Shown in pieces: positions 26,746 through 36,889 of a stretch of DNA of 64,000 nucleotides. The stretch's first letter is position 1, and each line of letters starts with the position of its first letter. Source of the DNA: AP-15 sp963845735 (GTDB lineage Bacteria > Pseudomonadota > Alphaproteobacteria > ATCC43930 > CGMCC-115725); contig CAWJTR010000001.1 in assembly GCA_963845735.1 (NCBI GenBank), positions 62,001-126,000 of the forward strand, read 5' to 3'. The position numbers were made by a program, and so were the translations under genes. The notes below the pieces were generated by a model. The model was given only the letters and a program-made list of their open reading frames with translations, ran no database searches and was not told where the DNA came from.

Positions 26746-28674
26746 TTGGCGCTCGCCGTCGTCTTTCTGCCGTTCATCGCCGCTGTCATCGCCGGCTTTT
26801 TCGGTCGGGCGATCGGCGACCGCGGCGCGCAGATCATCACCTGCGGCGCGCTGCTGCTGTCGGCGGTGCTGGGAATCTTCGTCTTTCGCGACATCCTCGC
26901 CGCGCCGGAGCCGCAGATCATCCCGCTGGTGCAGTGGATCGTCGCCGGCGGGGTCGACGTCAGCCTGGTCGATCCGGCTCGACACCTTGAGCGGGGTTAT
27001 GATCCTCGTCGTCACCATCGTCTCGTCGATGGTCCATGTCTATTCGATCGGCTACATGGCCGAGGACAAGTCGATCCCGCGCTTCATGGCCTATTTGAGC
27101 TTGTTCACCTTTTTCATGCTGGCGCTGGTTACTGCCGACAACTTCGTTCAGCTGTTCTTCGGCTGGGAAGGCGTGGGCCTGATGTCCTATCTGCTGGTCG
27201 GCTTCTGGTACGATCGGCCCGCGGCCAACGCGGCCGCGATCAAGGCCTTCATCGTCAACCGGGTCGGCGATTTCGGCTTCTCGCTCGGCATATTTTCGGT
27301 CTTTGTGATCTTTGGCACCTTGTCGTTTCCCGAGGTCTTCGCGAGGGCGCCGAAAGTCGTCGGCACGACGATGGATTTTCTCGGCTGGCGGGTCGATTCG
27401 CTGACCCTCGCCTGCATCCTGTTGTTCATCGGCGCGATGGGGAAGTCGGCGCAGATCCCGCTCCATACCTGGCTGCCGGACGCGATGGAAGGGCCGACGC
27501 CGGTCTCCGCCTTGATCCACGCGGCGACCATGGTGACCGCCGGCGTGTTCATGGTCGCGCGGCTATCGCCGCTGTTCGAATACGCGCCGACCGCGCTCGC
27601 CGTCGTCGGCGTGATCGGCGGGACCACCTGCATATTCGCCGCCAGCATCGGCATGGCCCAGAACGACATCAAAAAGGTCGTCGCCTATTCGACTTGCAGC
27701 CAACTTGGCTACATGTTCGCCGCAGCCGGTGTCTCGGCCTATGCCGCCAGCATCTTCCATCTCTTCACCCACGCATTCTTCAAGGGCCTGTTGTTTCTCT
27801 GCTGCGGCGCGGTGATTCACGCGATGGGTGGCGAGCAGGACATGCGCCGGATGGGCGGGCTGTGGCGCAAGACCCCGATCACCTATGTGACGATGTGGGT
27901 CGGGGCGCTGTCCTTGAGCGGCATTCCGCCGTTTTCCGGCTATTGGTCGAAGGACACGATCATCGATGCCGACTGGGCGTCGGCTACGGCGGTCGGCCGC
28001 TATGGCTTGGTGCCTCGGCACCTTGGCCGCGTTCATGACCGCGTTTTACATCTCGCGCGTGATGTTCATGACCTTTCACGGCGAGCCGCGCGCCGACGAA
28101 GAGACGATGCATCATGCCCATGAGAGCCCGTGGGTCATGCTGATCCCGCTGATCGTGCTGGCGATCGGCGCCACGTTCTTCGGCTGGCTCGGTTACGATT
28201 ATTTTGTCGGCGACGCCGGCGCCGGGTTCTGGAAGACCGCAATTCTCGTGCTGCCCGGCCACGATGCGCTGGCAAAGGCCGAGGAGATACCTGTGCTGAT
28301 CCGCTATCTGCCGCTGGTCTTTGGCGTCGCCGGTATCGCCGTCGGCTATGTCTTCTACATCGTCGACCCGCGCATTCCGGTGCGTCTCGCTCAGCGCTTT
28401 CGCGAGCTCTATCTGTTCATTCTCAACAAATGGTATTTCGACGAACTCTATGACCTGCTGATCGTCCGTCCGGCGATGGCGATCGGCGACGGGCTGTGGA
28501 AGTCGGGCGACGGCGCGGTCATCGACGGGCTCGGGCCCGAACGGGCTCGCTGCCCTGACCCGCGATCTGGCGCGACAGGCGAGCCGGTTGCAGACCGGTT
28601 ATGTCTATCATTACGCCTTCGCCATGATGATCGGGCTCGCGGCGTTCGTGACCTGGTATCTGTTGCCGCGTTGA
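26746..28674 (+). CDS. nuoL: NADH-quinone oxidoreductase subunit L, three apparent frameshifts
   Basis: Largest antiporter-like proton-pumping subunit. TTG 26746 is the start, with AAAGG 9 bases upstream. The frame moves forward by one base near 26962, 28005 and 28531; removing one base at each gives WSIRLDTLSGVM, RYGWCLGTLAAF and LGPNGLAALTRDL. The repaired protein is about 641 residues, normal length, and ends YLLPR. Conserved features: FFGWEGVGLMSYLLVGFWY with the key glutamate, MGKSAQIPLHTWLPDAMEGP with the key lysine, and the C-terminal amphipathic helix region. Confidence 0.92.
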
Positions 28675-28690
28675 GCGAAGAGCATTTGCC

Positions 28691-30219
28691 GTGAGCCATT
28701 GGCCGCTCCTGTCGCTCGTCACGTTTTTGCCGCTGGTCGGCGCCGCGTTTATTCTGATGGCGCGCGGCGAGGAGGCGGTGGTCGCGCGCAACGCGCGCTT
28801 CATCGCGCTATGGACCTCGCTGATCGTCTTGGCCCTGTCGGTCGTGCTGTGGATCGAATTCGATCCGAGCACCGCTCAATTCCAATTTGTCGAGCGGGCG
28901 AAGTGGATCAGCCTCGGCGGCTTTACGATCACCTATCACATGGGGATCGACGGCATCTCGCTGTTCTTCATCCTGCTCTCGACACTCTTGACATTCCTTT
29001 CGATCGTCTCAAGTTGGGAGGTTATACAATTTAGAGTCAAAGGAATACATGATCGCGTTTCTAGTTATGGAAACGTTGATGGTCGGAATTTTCTGCGCGC
29101 TCGACTTTATAGTGTTTTACGTGTTCTTCGAGGGTGTGCTGGTCCCGATGTTTTTTATCATCGGGATTTGGGGAGGAGAAAACCGTATCTATTCCGCGTT
29201 CAAGTTTTTTCTGTATACGTTCCTGGGTTCGGTATTGATGCTGCTGGCGGTCATCGCGGTCTATCTGCAGACCGGGTCGACCGATATCGAATATGCGCTG
29301 AACCACATCAGTTTGTTCTCCCCCGTTCTGCAGAAATGGCTGTGGCTGGCGTTCTTCGCGTCGTTTGCGGTCAAGGTGCCGATGTGGCCGGTGCATACTT
29401 GGCTCCCCGATGCCCATGTCGAGGCGCCTACTGCGGGCTCGGTGCTCCTCGCCGGCATCCTGTTGAAGATGGGCGGCTATGGCTTCTTGCGGTTTTCGCT
29501 GCCGCTGTTTCCGCTCGCTTCGTCCTATTTCACGCCGCTGATCTTCACCCTGAGCGCAATCGCGGTGATCTATACCTCGCTGGTCGCGCTAGCCCAGACC
29601 GATATGAAAAAGCTGGTCGCCTATTCGTCGATCGCCCATATGGGCTTTGTGACGATGGGGATCTTTGCCGTGACCCAGGAGGCGGTGCAGGGCGCGGTCA
29701 TTCAGATGCTGAGCCATGGGCTGATCTCCGGCGCTCTTTTCCTGTGCGTCGGCGTGCTCTACGACCGGCTGCACACCCACGAGATCGCACGCTTTGGTGG
29801 TTTGGTCGAGCGCATGCCCGCCTACGCCTTTGTCTTCATGGCTTTCACCCTGGCAGTCGATCGGCTTGCCTGGCACCAGCGGGTTTGTCGGCGAGTTCCT
29901 GATCCTGCTCGGCACCTTCAGGGTCAGCACGCTCGAATGCACTCTGGCGGCGACGGCGCTGTTTCTCGGACCGGCGTACATGCTCTATCTCTATCGCCGG
30001 GTGATCTTCGGCACGATTACCCGCGCCGATCTGCGCAATATCCTCGATCTGAGCCCGCGCGAGAAATTCGTGTTCGCGCCGCTGCTGGTGCTGGTGCTGT
30101 GGATGGGCATCTATCCGAGCTCATTCCTGCGCCCGATCCAGGCTTCGGTCGACCATATCGTCGCACAGGCGACCGCCGCTACCGACGCCGCGGGCCTGCG
30201 CCGCGCGAGCCTGCCCTAG
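28691..30219 (+). CDS. nuoM: NADH-quinone oxidoreductase subunit M, two apparent frameshifts
   Basis: Antiporter-like proton-pumping subunit. GTG 28691. One base too many near 29043 (VKEYMIAFLVMETLMVG is restored by its removal) and another near 29860 (restoring ASIGLPGTSGFVGEF); repaired length is about 508 residues. METLMVG holds the conserved glutamate and KVPMWPVHTWLPDAHVEAP the pumping-channel lysine region. Codons from about 29015 to 29110 are markedly richer in A/T than the rest of the gene although the protein is conserved there. Confidence 0.92.
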
Positions 30220-30226
30220 GCCCGTC

Positions 30227-31678
30227 ATGCCGCACCTCGCATTTTCCGATATGTCGCCGGCCCTGCCGGAAATGCTGCTCGCGGTGGCGGCGATGGCGCT
30301 GCTGATCCTCGGAGCCTGGCGCGGCGAGGGCTCGACCCGGCTGGTTTCCTGGCTTGGAGTGACGGCGCTGATCATCGTCCTCGGCGTCGTGCTTTTGGGC
30401 GGGCCCGAGCGCCGCGTCGGCTTTTACGGAATGTTCGTCACAGACGCCTTTGCCCTGTTCATGAAATCGCTGGTGTTGGCCGGCTCGGCAGTCACGATCC
30501 TGATGAGCATGCACTACAACGAGGATCAGGGGATCGGCCGATTCGAATTTCCGGTTCTGGTGATGCTGGCGACGACCGGAATGATGGTCATGATCTCGGC
30601 CAACGACCTGATCACCCTCTATGTTGGCCTCGAATTGCAGAATTTGGCGCTGTACGTCGTCGCCAGCTTTGATCGCGATTCGCCGCGGTCGAGCGAGGCC
30701 GGTCTCAAATATTTTGTGCTCGGCGGGCTGTCCTCGGGCATGCTGCTCTATGGCTTGTCACTGGTTTACGGCTTTGCCGGCACCACCGGCTTCGCCGATC
30801 TTGCCCGGCTGTTTGCCGGGAGTGCGCCGGTCTCATCCGGACTGGTCGTCGGTCTCGTCTTCATCATCGCCGGCCTCGCCTTCAAGACCTCGGCGGTGCC
30901 GTTCCACATGTGGACGCCCGATGTCTATGAAGGCGCGCCGACTCCGGTCACCGCGTTTTTCGCGGTCGCCTCCAAACTGGCGGCGCTGGCCCTGTTCATC
31001 CGCGTCATGATCGCGCCGTTCGGTTCGATGATCGGCGAATGGCGGCAAGTAATCGTGTTTCTGTCGATTGCCTCGATGCTGCTCGGCTCCTTCGCCGCGA
31101 TCGCCCAACCCAACATCAAACGGCTGATGGCCTACAGCTCGATCGGCCATGTCGGCTATTCGCTGATCGGGCTCGCCGCCGGCACCGCGGCCGGGATCCG
31201 CGGGGTGCTGGTCTATCTGGCGATCTATTTGTTCATGAATGTCGGCGCCTGGGCGGTCATTTTGTGCATGCGCCGGCAGGGGCGAATGCTCGAGCAGATC
31301 ACCGATCTTTCCGGGCTGTCGCGCACCAATCCGGCATTGGCGCTAGCCCTGGCGATATTCATGTTCTCCCTGGCCGGAGTCCCGCCGGCCGCCGGTTTTT
31401 TCGCTAAGCTCTACATTTTCCTCGCGGCGATCGATGCCAAGCTGACCGGCCTCGCCGTAATCGGCGTCGTGACCAGCGTGGTCGGGGCGTTTTATTACCT
31501 GCGCATTGTCAAGGTCATGTATTTCGATGAGTCCGTAGCCGCCTTCGATACGCCGATCGCGGGCGAGCTCAAGGGTGTGCTGGTGGTGACCGCGCTGGTG
31601 ACGTTGTTCTTCTTTTTGCTGCCGGGGCCGATCATCGGCAGCGCCGAGGTGGCAGCGTCCTCGCTGTTTCTCCGGTGA
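30227..31678 (+). CDS. nuoN: NADH-quinone oxidoreductase subunit N
   Basis: 483-residue third antiporter-like subunit, completing the operon. Contains LYVGLELQNLALYVVASF, GLAFKTSAVPFHMWTPDVYEGAP and MAYSSIGHVGYSLIGLAAG. Frame intact. Its stop overlaps the GTG start of birA, tying the housekeeping genes that follow to the nuo transcript. Confidence 0.96.
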   Translation: MPHLAFSDMSPALPEMLLAVAAMALLILGAWRGEGSTRLVSWLGVTALIIVLGVVLLGGPERRVGFYGMFVTDAFALFMKSLVLAGSAVTILMSMHYNEDQGIGRFEFPVLVMLATTGMMVMISANDLITLYVGLELQNLALYVVASFDRDSPRSSEAGLKYFVLGGLSSGMLLYGLSLVYGFAGTTGFADLARLFAGSAPVSSGLVVGLVFIIAGLAFKTSAVPFHMWTPDVYEGAPTPVTAFFAVASKLAALALFIRVMIAPFGSMIGEWRQVIVFLSIASMLLGSFAAIAQPNIKRLMAYSSIGHVGYSLIGLAAGTAAGIRGVLVYLAIYLFMNVGAWAVILCMRRQGRMLEQITDLSGLSRTNPALALALAIFMFSLAGVPPAAGFFAKLYIFLAAIDAKLTGLAVIGVVTSVVGAFYYLRIVKVMYFDESVAAFDTPIAGELKGVLVVTALVTLFFFLLPGPIIGSAEVAASSLFLR

Positions 31679-32436
31679 CCGGGTTGCAGCCACGGCTACC
31701 GGATGGCTATCGGCTGGTTTTGCGCGAGACCGTCGGCAGCACCAATGACGAGGCCACAGGGCTCGCGCGCTCCGGCGCCGAGCAGGGCACTCTGGTGTGG
31801 GCATTGGAGCAAACCGCCGGACGCGGGCGCCGTGCGCGCGAATGGGTGTCGCCGCGCGGCAACCTCTATGCCTCGCTGGTCCTGCGGCCGGCTTGCCCAC
31901 TCGATCGCGCGGCGCAGCTTGGATTTGTCGCGGCCCTAGCGGTCGGTGACGCGTTGGCCGCACTGGTTCCAGGACTCCGCGAGCCTGCATTAAAATGGCC
32001 AAACGACGTGCTGGTCGGCGGCCGCAAGATCGCCGGCCTCCTGCTCGAATCGGAGATCGGAGAGAACGGGAACCTGGCCTTTCTGATCGTCGGCGTCGGG
32101 GTCAATCTGGTCTCGGCGCCGGCCGATGCCGAGTTTCCGGCCACGTCCATTCTTGGCGAAGGTCACCGCCCGCCTAAGCCGGCAGCGATGCTCGAAGCCT
32201 TCGCCCGGCATTTCGACCTCTGGTCGCGATGTTGGCGAAAGGAGGGTTTCGCCCCAGTGCGCTCGGCGTGGCGTACGCGAGCTCGCGGACTCGGCGAGCC
32301 GATCCGGGTTCGCCTCGAAGGCGCCACCTTGCACGGCCGGTTCGCCGATATAGATCAGCGGGGTGTGCTGCTGCTGGACACCCCCGACGGACGCCGGCAT
32401 ATCTCGGCAGGCGACGTGTTCCCGGCCACAAGCTGA
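31675..32436 (+). CDS. birA: Biotin--[acetyl-CoA-carboxylase] ligase
   Basis: 253-residue enzyme that attaches biotin to carboxylase subunits. The biotinyl-AMP site is visible in GSTNDEA, TAGRGRRAREW (the glycine-rich loop) and KWPNDVLVGGRKIAGLLLE; the C-terminal SH3-like domain ends HISAGDVFP. No N-terminal DNA-binding domain, so it is a ligase only. GTG start overlaps nuoN by 4 nt. Confidence 0.94.
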   Translation: MTGLQPRLPDGYRLVLRETVGSTNDEATGLARSGAEQGTLVWALEQTAGRGRRAREWVSPRGNLYASLVLRPACPLDRAAQLGFVAALAVGDALAALVPGLREPALKWPNDVLVGGRKIAGLLLESEIGENGNLAFLIVGVGVNLVSAPADAEFPATSILGEGHRPPKPAAMLEAFARHFDLWSRCWRKEGFAPVRSAWRTRARGLGEPIRVRLEGATLHGRFADIDQRGVLLLDTPDGRRHISAGDVFPATS

Positions 32437-32444
32437 CGGGTCCG

Positions 32445-33218
32445 ATGCTGCTCGCGGTCAACGCCAACAACACGAACACGGTGTTCGCCGTATGGGATGG
32501 CGCTCGCCTGGCCGGGGCATGGCGCGCCGCCACCGATGCGCGCCGCACAGCCGACGAGTATGTGGTGTGGCTCGATCATCTCCTCGCGCTCGAGGATTTA
32601 TCGCGGCGGGAGATCGACGGCACGATCATCGCCAGCGTCGTTCCGGAGGCGAATTTCAATTTGCGCCGGCTGTGCCGCGAGTATTGCCGCAGCGAGCCGC
32701 TCGTCGTCGGTGAGCCGGGCGTGACGATTGGCGCGCGTTCGCTCGTCGACCGGCCGGAGGAGGTCGGCGCCGACCGTCTTGTCAATACCGTGGCGGCGCA
32801 CGACCGCTACAAGGGGCCGCTGATCGTCGTCGATTTCGGCACCGCCACCACCTTTGATTTGGTGGATGCTGACGGTAATTATCGGGGCGGGGTGATCGCA
32901 CCCGGCATCAACCTGTCGCTGCGGGCGCTTACCATGGCAACGGCGCAGCTGCCTAGCGTGCCGATCGCCCGCACCGAAAGAGTGATCGGCACCAGCACCG
33001 TCGGGTGCATGCAGTCCGGCATCTTCTGGGGCTATGTCGGGCTGGTCGAAGGGCTCGTCGCCCGCATCAAGCAGGAATTCGGCGCGCCGATGCGCGTCAT
33101 ATCGACCGGCGGCCTTGCCCCGCTGTTCGATGGCGTCACCGGCGCTATCGAGAGAACCGATCCTGATCTGACCTTGTGGGGGTTGCGCCTGATTTACCAA
33201 CGAAACAACGATAAATGA
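32445..33218 (+). CDS. coaX: Type III pantothenate kinase
   Basis: 257 residues; phosphorylates pantothenate in the first step of coenzyme A synthesis. The family motifs RPEEVGADRLVN (pantothenate site) and VVDFGTATTFDLVDADGNYRGG (phosphate/acidic site) and PGINLSLRAL are clear. The N-terminal ATP-phosphate loop reads LAVNANNTNTVFAV where the usual motif is D-x-G-N-T, so the aspartate and glycine are both Asn here; I cannot tell whether this is lineage-typical. birA-coaX-rnj is a common order. ATG 32445; stop overlaps the rnj start. Confidence 0.93.
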   Translation: MLLAVNANNTNTVFAVWDGARLAGAWRAATDARRTADEYVVWLDHLLALEDLSRREIDGTIIASVVPEANFNLRRLCREYCRSEPLVVGEPGVTIGARSLVDRPEEVGADRLVNTVAAHDRYKGPLIVVDFGTATTFDLVDADGNYRGGVIAPGINLSLRALTMATAQLPSVPIARTERVIGTSTVGCMQSGIFWGYVGLVEGLVARIKQEFGAPMRVISTGGLAPLFDGVTGAIERTDPDLTLWGLRLIYQRNNDK

Positions 33219-34906
33219 ACGACTTCCCCCACCGGCCACCCACGCCGTCCGGCTCCGATGACCCGAATGCGCTTTTGTTTGTGGCACTCGGCGGCGCCAA
33301 CGAAATCGGGATGAATCTGAGCCTCTACGGCTGCGCCGGCGATTGGCTGATCCTCGACTGCGGCGTCACCTTTGGCGACAATTCGCAGCCGGGGCTGGAC
33401 GTGGTTATGCCCGATCCCGCGTTCATCGCCGAGCGCCGCGACCGTCTGCTCGGCATCGTCGCGACCCATGCGCATGAGGACCATATCGGCGCCATTCCCT
33501 ATCTGTGGCCGCAGCTGCGCTGCCCGGTCTGGGCGACGCCGTTCACCGCCTCATTGCTGCACGCGAAGCTCGTCGAGGTTGGGCTCGCCGACAAGGTCAA
33601 AATCAATGTCGTGCCGATGTCGGGTCGCTTTACGATCGGCCCGTTCGACCTCGAACTGGTTACCCTGACCCATTCGATCCCAGAGCCCAACGCGGTCGTG
33701 TTGCGTACTGCAGCCGGAACCGTCCTGCACACCGGGGACTGGAAGCTCGATCCTGATCCGCTGATCGGTGAGCCCGCCGACGAGGTCGCGCTACGGCGGC
33801 TCGGCGACGAGGGCGTCCTCGCGATGATCTGCAATTCGACCAATGCGTTGCGACCCGGCAGCTCGGGATCCGAGGCCGATCTGCGCCGCTCGCTGACCGA
33901 GCTGGTCGGCCGCTATGACGCGCGCGTCGCAGTCGCCTGTTTCGCCTCGAATGTCGCGCGGCTGGAAACGATCGCACATGCCGCCGCGGCGCATGGCCGC
34001 GAGGTGGCGCTGGTCGGCCGATCGCTGTGGCGGATGGACAAGGCGGCGCGCGAGAACGGGTATCTGGCCGATTTGCCATCGTTTCTGACCGAGGATGAGG
34101 CGGCCTATATTCCGCGCGACCGTATCGTCATGATCTGCACCGGAAGCCAGGGGGAGCCCCGCTCGGCGCTGGCCCGCATCGCCCGCGACGACCATCCGAG
34201 CGTCGAGCTCGAACCCGGCGATGTCGTCATATTTTCCTCACGAATCATTCCCGGGAACGAAAAGGCGATCGGCCGGCTGCAGAATGCGCTGGCGCGGCTC
34301 GGGATCGAGATCGTTACCGAGCTGGACCATTTCGTCCATGTTTCGGGCCATCCCGCGCGCGACGAACTGGTGCGGATGTATCAGATGATCCGCCCGCAGA
34401 TCGCGATCCCGGTTCACGGCGAGGCTCGCCATCTGATCGCCCACGCCCATCTTGCCGGGGAGTGTCAAGTGCCACAGCCGCTGATCGTGGAAAACGGCGA
34501 CATGGTGCGCCTCGTGGCGGCCGGCGCCACGATTGTCGATGAGGTGCCGGTCGGGCGGCTCGCTAGCGACGGCAAGACCTTGCTGCCGCTCGACGGCGCC
34601 GCCTTGAAGGACCGCCGCCGCATTGTGTTCAACGGGAGCGCCATCGCTACATTAGTGGTCGACCGCCAGGGCCGGCTCTCTGCCCCGCCGGCAATCACCG
34701 TGATGGGGCTGGTTGAGCCGGAGGCAGTTGAGGCCGTCCTCCCGTCTCTGCGCACCGCCATCGAGCACTCGTTCGACGAACTGCCGGCCGGCGCACGCCA
34801 GGACGACGACGCCATCACTGAGGCGGCTAAGCGGAGTTTGCGCCGCGTCCTCAACGAGCGCTTTGGCAAGCGCCCGCTGGTGGAAATCCAGGTGATGCGA
34901 ATTTGA
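33215..34906 (+). CDS. rnj: Ribonuclease J
   Basis: 563-residue metallo-beta-lactamase/beta-CASP nuclease with 5'-3' exonuclease and endonuclease activity in mRNA and rRNA maturation. Zinc ligands: THAHEDHIG (HxHxDH), HSIPEPNA and HTGDWKLD, with the later HVSGHPARDEL and PVHGEARHL motifs of the beta-CASP part. The usual DSTNA reads NSTNA (MICNSTNALRPG). ATG start overlaps coaX by 4 nt. Confidence 0.94.
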   Translation: MNDFPHRPPTPSGSDDPNALLFVALGGANEIGMNLSLYGCAGDWLILDCGVTFGDNSQPGLDVVMPDPAFIAERRDRLLGIVATHAHEDHIGAIPYLWPQLRCPVWATPFTASLLHAKLVEVGLADKVKINVVPMSGRFTIGPFDLELVTLTHSIPEPNAVVLRTAAGTVLHTGDWKLDPDPLIGEPADEVALRRLGDEGVLAMICNSTNALRPGSSGSEADLRRSLTELVGRYDARVAVACFASNVARLETIAHAAAAHGREVALVGRSLWRMDKAARENGYLADLPSFLTEDEAAYIPRDRIVMICTGSQGEPRSALARIARDDHPSVELEPGDVVIFSSRIIPGNEKAIGRLQNALARLGIEIVTELDHFVHVSGHPARDELVRMYQMIRPQIAIPVHGEARHLIAHAHLAGECQVPQPLIVENGDMVRLVAAGATIVDEVPVGRLASDGKTLLPLDGAALKDRRRIVFNGSAIATLVVDRQGRLSAPPAITVMGLVEPEAVEAVLPSLRTAIEHSFDELPAGARQDDDAITEAAKRSLRRVLNERFGKRPLVEIQVMRI

Positions 34907-34997
34907 TCTCACGGAGCGGTGGGAAAATGACGAGGGTCGTCGGCGTGTTTGGCATGTGGGTGTTTGCCGCAGGCGGGCTAGAAGGCTGCCCCTTACT

Positions 34998-35402
34998 ATG
35001 ATCGGGCGACTGAACCATGTCGCGATCGTGGTCCCGAACCTCGCCGCCGCGAGCGCCGTCTACCGTCAGTCGCTGGGCGCCCGGGTTTCCGAGCCGCACG
35101 CGCTGCCCGCCCATGGCGTCACGGTCGTCTTTGTCGAACTCCCCAACACCAAGATCGAATTGCTCGAGCCGCTCGGCGAAGCATCGCCGGTTCGTGGATT
35201 CCTCGACCGGAATCCGGCCGGGGGGATGCACCATTTGTGCTACGAGGTCGACGACATCATCGCGGCGCGCGACCAGCTCTGCGCGCGGGGCGCCCGGGTG
35301 CTCGGCGACGGTGAGCCACGGCTCGGCGCCCATGACAAGCCGGTGCTGTTCCTGCACCCGAAGGATTTCTGCGGCACCTTGATCGAGCTTGAGCAGGTAT
35401 GA
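34998..35402 (+). CDS. mce: Methylmalonyl-CoA epimerase
   Basis: 134-residue vicinal-oxygen-chelate protein. Metal ligands: LNHVAIVV (His), GGMHHLCYEVDD (His) and GTLIELEQ (Glu); KIELLEPLGE supplies the fourth carboxylate. It interconverts (R)- and (S)-methylmalonyl-CoA in propionyl-CoA metabolism. ATG 34998; the 91-bp gap from rnj holds no evident promoter. Confidence 0.93.
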   Translation: MIGRLNHVAIVVPNLAAASAVYRQSLGARVSEPHALPAHGVTVVFVELPNTKIELLEPLGEASPVRGFLDRNPAGGMHHLCYEVDDIIAARDQLCARGARVLGDGEPRLGAHDKPVLFLHPKDFCGTLIELEQV

Positions 35403-35429
35403 GCCCAGCCGGGCACGTGGTCTGTCGTC

Positions 35430-35666
35430 ATGACGTGGTTCACCGGCATCATCGTCTACGTCCTCGTTTGGTGGGTGACCTTGTTTGCCGTGCTGCCGTT
35501 ATGGGTCACCCCGGCCGAGCCGGACGATCCGGGCTATGCCGCCGGCGCGCCACAACGGCCGCGGCTGGCGCTGAAAGCGGTCGTCACGAGCGTGGTCGCG
35601 GCGGTCATCTGGTTGGCGATCTACCTGGTCGTCCGCTCGCCGTGGTTGAGCTTTCGCGGCTCGTGA
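35430..35666 (+). CDS. DUF1467-family membrane protein
   Basis: 78 residues with two transmembrane helices: TGIIVYVLVWWVTLFAVLPLWV and VVTSVVAAVIWLAIYLVV separated by a polar loop with DDPGYAAGAPQRPRL. This layout and the WWVTLFAVLPLW motif mark DUF1467, which in alphaproteobacteria often follows mce. Function unknown. ATG 35430. Confidence 0.88.
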   Translation: MTWFTGIIVYVLVWWVTLFAVLPLWVTPAEPDDPGYAAGAPQRPRLALKAVVTSVVAAVIWLAIYLVVRSPWLSFRGS

Positions 35667-35667
35667 G

Positions 35668-36216
35668 GTGAGCGCCGCCTATTGCCGGATGGCGCCGAGT
35701 CATCCGGTGCACGGCCCTTATCACGATGCCGAGTACGGCTTTCCGGCAACTGACGAATGGGTGCTGTTCGAGCGGCTGTTGCTCGAGATTAACCAAGCTG
35801 GTCTGTCGTGGTTGACGATCCTCAACAAGCGCGCGGCGTTCCGTGCCGCCTTCGCCGATTTCGAGGTCGATGCCGTCGCTGCCTTCGGGCAGATTGATAT
35901 CGACCGTCTGCTCGCCGATCCTGGGATCGTGCGTAACCGTACTAAGGTCGCGGCCGCAATCGAGAACGCGCAGCGTATCCGGGCACTGCGCGAATCGTAC
36001 GGATCGTTCGCCGATTGGCTCGACGCGCATCACCCGCGCTCGGTCGACGCATGGACGCAGCTGTTCCGCAAGACCTTTCGCTTCACCGGCGGGCAGATCG
36101 TCGGCGAGTTCTTGCTGAGCCTCGGCTATCTCCCGGGCGCGCATGAGCCGGATTGCCCGGTCTTTGCCCGTATCGCCGAACTGTCGCCGCCTTGGGCGCG
36201 CGCCGGCGCGAGATGA
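35668..36216 (+). CDS. tag: DNA-3-methyladenine glycosylase I
   Basis: 182-residue base-excision enzyme that removes 3-methyladenine. YHDAEYGFPATDEWVLFERLLLEINQAGLSW contains the conserved acidic and tryptophan residues; IVRNRTKVAAAIENA, EFLLSLGYLPGAHEPDCPV with the zinc-site cysteine and histidine. The N-terminal zinc cysteine is in AYCRMA. GTG start one base after the DUF1467 stop. Confidence 0.93.
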   Translation: MSAAYCRMAPSHPVHGPYHDAEYGFPATDEWVLFERLLLEINQAGLSWLTILNKRAAFRAAFADFEVDAVAAFGQIDIDRLLADPGIVRNRTKVAAAIENAQRIRALRESYGSFADWLDAHHPRSVDAWTQLFRKTFRFTGGQIVGEFLLSLGYLPGAHEPDCPVFARIAELSPPWARAGAR

Positions 36217-36401
36217 AGTCCCCGCGCCGAGGACGAAAGCCCGTTTGACCATGATGGTAGTTCCCTGCTACCGAGATGGCGGCGTTTGTTTCGGCGTGGC
36301 GACCGACGGACCTTGATCGCACACCCGCGGCCCATGAGGGGTTCGGCATGCTCGATGCGCCTGTCGGGTTCGACATCGATAGTTGATCATAAGGTGGCTT
36401 G

Positions 36402-36740
36402 ATGTCCCCGAGGCAGAAATATCTGAGGATCCTGGCGGAAATGGCTTCGGCCGGAGCGATCGGCGTGTCGCTGCTGTTGGGCGCGACCGCGCCGGTCGCT
36501 GCCGACCAGGACCCGGCAAGCGCGCAGCCCCGGGCCGCAGACCAGACGCGGGTTTCCGAGCGGCTCGCCGCCATTCGCGAAGCAGTCTCCGACGTCGCCG
36601 CGCCGAGCACGATCGAGGGCGCACAGCAGTTCGTGTGGTGGGGCAACAGCGGCTGGCGCAATGGCGGTTGGCGCAACGGCGCCTGGCGCAATGGAGGCTG
36701 GCGCAATGGCGGTTGGCGCAATTTTTGGCGCAACTGGTGA
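36402..36740 (+). CDS. grrA: GrrA-type radical-SAM-modified peptide precursor 1
   Basis: 112 residues. The leader has SPRQKYLRILAEM, a hydrophobic signal-like stretch GAIGVSLLLGATAPVAA and the motif RVSERLAAIREAVS, which is nearly identical in the second precursor and is the probable maturase recognition site. The core starts near FVWWGNS and has six WRN triplets, five of them spaced by Gly-Gly or Gly-Ala, ending FWRNW. In the GRRM/triceptide class, W-x-N triplets are cross-linked side chain to side chain into three-residue cyclophanes, so up to seven rings (with WGN) are possible here. AAGGTGG precedes ATG 36402. The gene symbol is by family resemblance. Confidence 0.8.
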   Translation: MSPRQKYLRILAEMASAGAIGVSLLLGATAPVAADQDPASAQPRAADQTRVSERLAAIREAVSDVAAPSTIEGAQQFVWWGNSGWRNGGWRNGAWRNGGWRNGGWRNFWRNW

Positions 36741-36764
36741 GCGTCGACCGTTGACGAGGCGGGT

Positions 36765-36794
36765 TTGACGCCTGCGGCCCTTTCTTGTTATAGA
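36765..36794 (+). promoter_or_regulatory. Putative promoter of grrA2-grrM
   Basis: TTGACG, 18 bp, TATAGA within the 149-bp gap between the two precursor genes. It suggests that the second precursor and the maturase can be expressed separately from grrA1. Confidence 0.45.
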
Positions 36795-36889
36795 AGTTGC
36801 GCGCGTCCGTCGCGGGATTGTGTTGGATACGCACCCAGGGGTTGAGCCAGACGAGCGGGTGTCCGATAGTAGGCGATGGAGTGATACGA

